Of a stretch of 64,000 nucleotides of DNA, positions 58,621 to 64,000 are shown one piece after another (positions within the stretch are counted from its first letter, which is position 1; each line of letters opens with the position of its first letter). This stretch comes from Cherax quadricarinatus (Eukaryota > Arthropoda > Malacostraca > Decapoda > Parastacidae), in contig NC_091369.1 in NCBI RefSeq assembly GCF_038502225.1, positions 14,972,293-15,036,292 of the forward strand, given 5' to 3'. A program made the position numbers and the translations under genes. Below the pieces are notes generated by a model, which searched no databases, had not been told where the DNA came from, and saw only the letters and a program-made list of their open reading frames with translations.

Positions 58621-61536
58621 ATGGGTGTGTGGGGGAAACAAGCAGGTTGCAACACTAGGGTTGGAATCAGTAAATGTATAAAAGGCATTCAGCATGAAGT
58701 TATAAATAAAGACAATAGATCAGGTCAGCAAACAAAGGGGGACAGCAGAGGACAGCAAGGGACTAGCTCCCTTAAGGTTTACTATACTAATAGCAGGAGT
58801 GTAAGAAATAAGATAGATGAGCTAAGATTAATTGCAAGTGCAGGAAACATAGATATTATTGCTATAACAGAGACCTGGCTCAATCTGAAAGATAGAGAGA
58901 TGCCCTCTGAATGTCACATACAAGGCTATAAATTATTCCACACTGACAGGGTCAACAGGAAGGGTGGTGGAGTAGTGATGTATGTCAGAGACAATTTAAA
59001 TTGTTGTGTTAGACAAGATATAAAAGTAGAGGCGTCAGCCACTGAATCTGTTTGGTTACAGCTTCTCGAGGGCCGAGAAAAACTAATTTTGGGTGTGATT
59101 TACAGGGCCCCAAATCTTGAAAGGGAGTCCAGTAAACTTCTATGGGACGAAATTCGTAAGGCATCTACATACGAAAATGTTGTGGTAATGGGAGATTTCA
59201 ACTATAGACAGATTGACTGGAGCAATTTGACAGGAAATTTAGAGTCAGGTGACTTTCTTGATACGATCCAGGATTGTTTTTTAAAACAGTTTGTGACAGA
59301 GCCAACTAGAGGAAATAACCTCCTTGACTTGGTTCTTGCCAGTAGGGAAACACTAATTAATAATCTTGAGGTTAATGATGAGCTTGGGGAAAGTGATCAC
59401 AAATCACTCAGTTTTAATATATCATGGAATTCCCCTAATAATGGCAATCAAGTCTCCGTCCCTGACTTTCGCTTGGCTGATTTCATAGGACTGAAAAATT
59501 ACTTAGGTGGGCTGAACTGGAATGACCTGACTAAGGGTCAGGTAGGTGGTGATGGTTGCCGATATGATGCTTTCCAGGGCATAGTTCTAGCTGCTCAGTC
59601 AAATTATGTTCCAAATAGGGAAATCAGATCAAACAAAAATGATCCTAAATGGATGAACAATAGATTAAAATATCTGATTGGTCAAAAGAGAGGCATATAT
59701 AGGCAAATCAAAAGAGGAGAGGGGCAATTAAGAAACCGATATATTCAGTTAAAGAGAGAAATAAAAAAGGGAATTAGAAAAGCAAAAAGAGATTATGAGG
59801 TTAAAGTTGCAAGAGAATCGAAGACTAACCCAAAAGGATTCTTTCAGGTATACAGAAGTAAGATCAGGGACAAGATAGGCCCACTCAAAAGTTCCTCGGG
59901 TCAGCTCACTGACAGTGATAAGGAAATGTATAGAATTTTTAACACATACTTCCTCTCAGTTTTTACACAGGAGGATACCAACGATATTCCAGTAATGATA
60001 AATTATGTAGAACAGGACGATAATAAACTGTGCACGATTAGGGTCACAAGTGACATGGTTCTTAGGCAAATAGATAAATTGAAACCTAACAAATCCCCAG
60101 GCCCTGATGAACTGTATGCAAGGGTTCTAAAGGAATGTAAAGAGGAGCTTAGCACACCTTTGGCTAATCTTTTCAACATATCACTACAAACTGGCATGGT
60201 GCCAGATAAGTGGAAAATGGCAAATGTGATACCTATTTTCAAAGCAGGTGACGGGTCCTTAGCTTCGAACTATAGACCAGTAAGCCTAACCTCCATAGTG
60301 GGAAAATTTGTGGAATCAATAATTGCCGAGGCAGTTCGTAGCCACCTTGAAAAGCATAAATTGATCAACGAATCTCAGCATGGTTTTACAAAGGGGCGTT
60401 CCTGCCTTACGAATTTATTAACTTTTTTCACTAAGGTATTTGAGGAGGTAGATCATGGTAATGAATATGATATTGTGTATATGGACTTCAGTAAGGCTTT
60501 TGACAGGGTCCCACATCAGAGACTATTGAGGAAAATTAAGGCACATGGAATAGGAGGAGAAATTTTTTCCTGGATAGAGGCATGGTTGACAAATAGGCAG
60601 CAGAGAGTTTGAATAAATGGGGAGAAATCAGAGTGGGGAAGCGTCACGAGCGGTTTTCCTCAGGGGTCAGTGTTGGGCCCCCTGCTGTTCACAATCTACA
60701 TAAACGACATAGATGAGGGCATGTCATCGGCCGATGACACCAAAATAGGCCGTCGAATTCATTCTGACGAGGACATTCGAGCACTCCAGGAAGATTTGAA
60801 TAGACTGATGCAGTGGTCGGAGAAGTGGCAGATGCAGTTTAATATAGACAAATGCAAAGTTCTAAATGTTGGACAGGACAATAACCATGCCACATATAAA
60901 CTAAATAATGTAGATCTTAATATTACGGATTGCGAAAAAGATTTAGGAGTTCTGGTTAGCAATAATCTGAAACCAAGACAACAGTGCATAAGTGTTCGCA
61001 ATAAAGCTAATAGAATCCTTGGCTTCATATCAAGAAGCATAAATAATAGGAGTCCTCAGGTTATTCTTCAACTCTATACATCCTTGGTTAGGCCTCATTT
61101 AGATTATGCTAAACAGTTTTGGTGACCGTATTACAGAATGGATATAAATTCTCTGGAAAATGTACAAAGGAGGATGACAAAGTTGATCCCATGTATCAGA
61201 AACCTTCCCTATGAGGATAGACTAAGGGCCCTGAATCTGCACTCTCTAGAAAGACGTAGAATTAGGGGGGATATGATTGAGGTGTATAAATGGAAGACAG
61301 GAATAAATAAAGGGGATGTAAATAGTGTGCTGAAAATATCTAACCTAGACAGGACTCGCAGCAATGGTTTTAAGTTGGAAAAATTCAGATTCAGGAAGGA
61401 TATAGGAAAGTACTGGTTTGGTAATAGAGTTGTGGATGAGTGGAACAAACTCCCAAGTACAGTGATAGAGGCCAGAACGTTGTGTAGCTTTAAAAATAGG
61501 TTGGATAAATACATGAGTGGATGTGGGTGGGTGTGA
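58621..61536 (+). pseudogene. CR1 ORF2: APE endonuclease plus reverse transcriptase (two TGA stops)
   Basis: A single frame of 972 codons. Endonuclease (about residues 50-270): YYTNSRSVRNK, ITETWL, GGGVVMYVR, GDFNYRQIDW, LLDLVLAS, ESDHKSL, all APE blocks present. [47 protein letters not shown] (A), [13 protein letters not shown] (B, V to F), SADDTKIG (C; about eight residues before DD are deleted), then LYTSLVRPHLDYA and WNKLPSTVIEARTL. TGA at 60610-60612 (probably from CGA) and at 61123-61125 (FWSP became FW-stop). No frameshifts otherwise, so the copy is young but dead. Confidence 0.9.
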
Positions 61537-61708
61537 GTTAGACCTGATAGCTTGTGCTACCAGGTCGGTTGCCGTGTTCCTCCCTTAAGTCAATGTGACC
61601 TGACCTGACTAGGTTGGGTGCATTGGCTTAAGCCGGTAGGAGACTTGGACCTGCCTCGCATGGGCCAGTAGGCCTTCTGCAGTGTTCCTTCGTTCTTATG
61701 TTCTTATG

Positions 61709-61800
61709 TATGGACTGACGAAACCACTGTGTGGCGAAACGTTTCCTCATTGAAGATACCCAAGTGTTGCACATGTTTCTATTTATCAACCATTCAGATG
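61709..61800 (+). mobile_element. Fold-back hammerhead retroposon, right part
   Basis: The plus-sense arm that completes the element split by the CR1: hammerhead, AAGATACCCAAGTGTTGCAC, then TTTATCAACC. Confidence 0.78.
61712..61746 (+). ncRNA. Hammerhead motif (CUGACGA core)
   Basis: GGA/UCC stem I, core CUGACGA, stem II ACCAC/GUGGC (one G lost at its base), GAAAC, GUU. Confidence 0.72.
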
Positions 61801-62340
61801 TATACGTACGATCAAGACTCTTTTAACTAAACATTTCGTCACTATTATTCTTTCCAGTCTATAGAATGAAAAGGCTACAAGTGGCGAAGCGTCTTCAAAA
61901 AATGTCTTCACTCTCCTTATGTGTTTTTACGCAAATAACTCTCACATAGGGAAAAATAGTTGATGGTCCATGTCGGACCGCAACGTAGGTATAAGTTCTC
62001 TTCTATGTGTGGGTTATTGGTCATTGTTCCAGTCACGGTACTGTGACTTTTTGTTCCTTAGGTGACTTTGTTCCCACTATCAATCGATTTACCTCTACTG
62101 GAACGATATCCATTCACTAAGTTCCAAGAACTAAAGAAGTCACCTATTAAGTTCAAGAGGCAAAAATAAATATTGTATTCTCAGGACTGAAGATAACTCT
62201 GTCACCGTCTTTCTGAGTTTCATGAGAAACCAAGAGATTTAAGAATGGCGTTTTCCACTAACTTTCCAATCTTCACTTTTGGAATCGCATCAGGATTCCG
62301 GGGGGAAAAATATCTCAGTTCTTCTATATGCATATAGAGA
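61801..62340. other. No gene seen
   Basis: Unrecognised. GGCGAAGCGTCTTC near 61885 may be a badly decayed hammerhead unit. Confidence 0.4.
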
Positions 62341-62361
62341 AAATATCCAATCAATATTTTA

Positions 62362-62765
62362 TTGTTATTCTGTTAACAGGATTTACAGTATATTAAAGCA
62401 ATATTATTTGATTATTCTGTTAGCAGGATTTACAGTATATTAAAGCAATATTATTTGATTATTATTCTGTTAACAGGATTTACAGTATATTAAAGCAATA
62501 TTATTTGATTATTCTGTTAACAGGATTTACAATATATTAAAGCAATATTTGATTATTATTCTGTTAGCAGGATTTACAATATATTAAAGCAACATTATTT
62601 GATTATTATTCTGTTAATAGGATTTACAGTAAAGCAATATTATTTATTATTCTGTTAACAGGATTTACAGTATATTAAAGCAATATTATTTGATTCCGTT
62701 AACAGGATTTACAGTATATTAAAGCAAAATTATTTGATTATTCTGTTAACAGGATTTACAATATC
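62362..62765. repeat. AT-rich minisatellite, 40-50-bp units, about 9 copies
   Basis: Units built on CTGTTAACAGGATTTACAGT followed by ATATTAAAGCAATATTATTT. Lengths vary through small deletions of TTATT and TATATT segments. Confidence 0.92.
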
Positions 62766-63150
62766 AATAATTTATATATCATATAGGTTTCCTACGTTCA
62801 TATAAAGGTAATGCATATTTGTAATTTTTTCCTCAGATAAAATTATAGAAAACTGAGAAATAACAGATTTAGTAGAGAGCATAAAAGGTAATGTATATAA
62901 GAAGAGTGTAAAAAATACTAGGGAATATCTATCGAGTCGACCACGTCAGAATCAGGTGGCATCATGCCAACAATAGTGAACAAAACATACAAATGGCTGA
63001 ATAAGCTTTTTATTTTTTAATGTTTTGTATTGTGTTTATCACTCTGTCATATACAGTGATAAACTGTCATGGTATTGTGCTTTTTTTTTGTTATTGTCAC
63101 AGGAAAAGTTTGTTATGCAACGCATTTAATTTCTACCATGTAGGTTTAGT
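62766..63150. other. No gene seen
   Basis: AT-rich sequence without repeats. Confidence 0.45.
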
Positions 63151-63154
63151 GTAT

Positions 63155-63733
63155 GTCAGAATTGTTATCGAATCTCTAGGCTGGAATATTGCTGCAAACT
63201 AACCGCCTCTTTCAAAGCAAGTGAAATTGCAGACCTGGAGAATGTACCGAGAACTTTCACGGCACATGTACGATAAAGCATATAAATTACTGGGAATGGT
63301 TGAAGTCCCTTGATTTGTATTCCCTGGAACGCAGACGACAAAGATGCGTGATAATATACACTTGGAAAATCACTTCCTACGAAAGCAAAAGACTGGGCAG
63401 GAGATGCAACATCCCCCCAATGAAAAGCAGGGGCGCCACAAGTACACTAAGAGACAACGCAGTAAGTGTCAGGGGCCCATGACTGTTCAACTGTCTCCCA
63501 GCATGCATAAGGGGGATTACAAATAGATCCCTGGTTATTTTCAAGAAGGAGGTGGACAGACACCTTAAGTCAGTACCCGACCAGCCGGGCTGTGGTTCGT
63601 ACGTCGGTTTGGGTGTGCGACCAACAGTAACGACCTGGTTGATAAGGCTCTGATCCACCACGAGGCCTAGTCACAGACAGGGCCGCGGGGGGGTCGATTC
63701 CCGAAATCCTCTCCAGGTATACTCCAGGAATGA
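63155..63733 (+). mobile_element. Family C LINE, decayed 3' copy
   Basis: Homologous to the C-terminal third of the intact family C ORF at 33.4-34.7 kb: SRLEYCCKLTASFKASEIADLEN, LYSLERRRQRCVIIYTWKI, YESKRLGRRCN, SVPDQPGCGSYVGL. It has stops and frameshifts. The 3' end has GGGCCGCGGGGGGGTCG and CTCTCCAGGTATACTCCAGG. Confidence 0.85.
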
Positions 63734-64000
63734 CTAGAGAAATTGACAAGGTGCAGAACAGATTAAAAAAACTGAACGTGATGTTGAGCTCATGAGTTTG
63801 CATCATGCACATTAAAATATTGCAAAAGCTATTTTAGTAGAGCAGACATGGACGGAATGTTGAATGTATTATAAATATACGTAAAAGATAGTAAGATAGT
63901 GAAATCTATAGAGATTTTTTGAGGTAAGAGACGCCCTGCTTAGGGATTTTTGGAATGACGTGATATATTTTCCAGTGAAAGCCGGTCTTTGAAAAAAATA
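63734..64000. other. No feature seen
   Basis: Unrecognised sequence to the end of the window. Confidence 0.4.

Larger units (their letters stand above)
57616..61708 (+). mobile_element. Nearly complete CR1 LINE (family B), 4.1 kb
   Basis: Short 5' UTR, ORF1, 14-nt spacer, ORF2, 3' UTR and terminal TTCTTATG repeats. It lies inside the fold-back element between CTCCTTTGT and ATGGACTGACG, so it is younger than that host. ORF2 has two in-frame TGA codons and a small deletion at the catalytic motif, so this copy is not autonomous. Confidence 0.9.

Overview
This window is repeat-dominated animal nuclear DNA. I found no host protein-coding gene, rRNA or functional tRNA. The mix suggests a decapod crustacean such as a crayfish or lobster: very long (AC)n, (TA)n and (GA)n microsatellites, several kilobase-scale minisatellites, many non-LTR retrotransposons, Penelope-like elements (PLEs), tRNA-derived SINEs and short TTAGG-type stretches. 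The species assignment is inference. One 100-N assembly gap lies at 48901-49000.

Layout. 1.5-7.4 kb holds two degenerate non-LTR retrotransposons (families A and B) separated by a 17-bp and a 15/14-bp minisatellite. 9.3-9.7 kb is a 20-bp minisatellite. 11.5-18.0 kb is the most unusual locus: a PLE insertion with 13-bp target-site duplications (TSDs), inverted arms carrying a GIY-YIG endonuclease and a 35-nt one-sided extension. It is split by a second 3.8-kb insertion with its own 13-bp TSD. That second insertion is a concatemer of ~420-bp units, each with a hammerhead-ribozyme motif and an internal TATA box. 19-27.4 kb carries 46-, 30-, 27- and 24-bp tandem arrays, LINE fragments and a SINE. 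28.5-30.8 kb and 32.2-35.6 kb are two more family A LINEs; the second is disrupted by an antisense family C LINE with an intact partial ORF. 39.0-41.4 kb holds a restriction-like-endonuclease LINE (family D) on the minus strand and an RTE-like LINE (family E) on the plus strand. 43.7-48.6 kb is (TA)n tracts, TIR elements, SINEs and a hammerhead palindrome. 51.1-54.6 kb holds a fold-back hammerhead retroposon and the longer family D copy. 57.2-61.8 kb is a nearly complete CR1 element (SGNH-esterase ORF1 plus APE/RT ORF2) inserted inside another hammerhead fold-back element. 62.3-62.8 kb is an AT-rich minisatellite, followed by a family C relic.

How the parts relate. PLEs are known to carry hammerhead motifs in their terminal repeats, and small hammerhead-bearing tandem repeats (retrozymes) are known in animals. 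At least 20 hammerhead copies of several sequence types can be read here. Stem I, stem II and the core 3-8 base pair (C-G or U-A) co-vary between types. The most likely reading is a non-autonomous, circular-RNA-capable retroposon family that depends on a GIY-YIG PLE; the PLE copy here is broken. Activity is inferred from sequence only.
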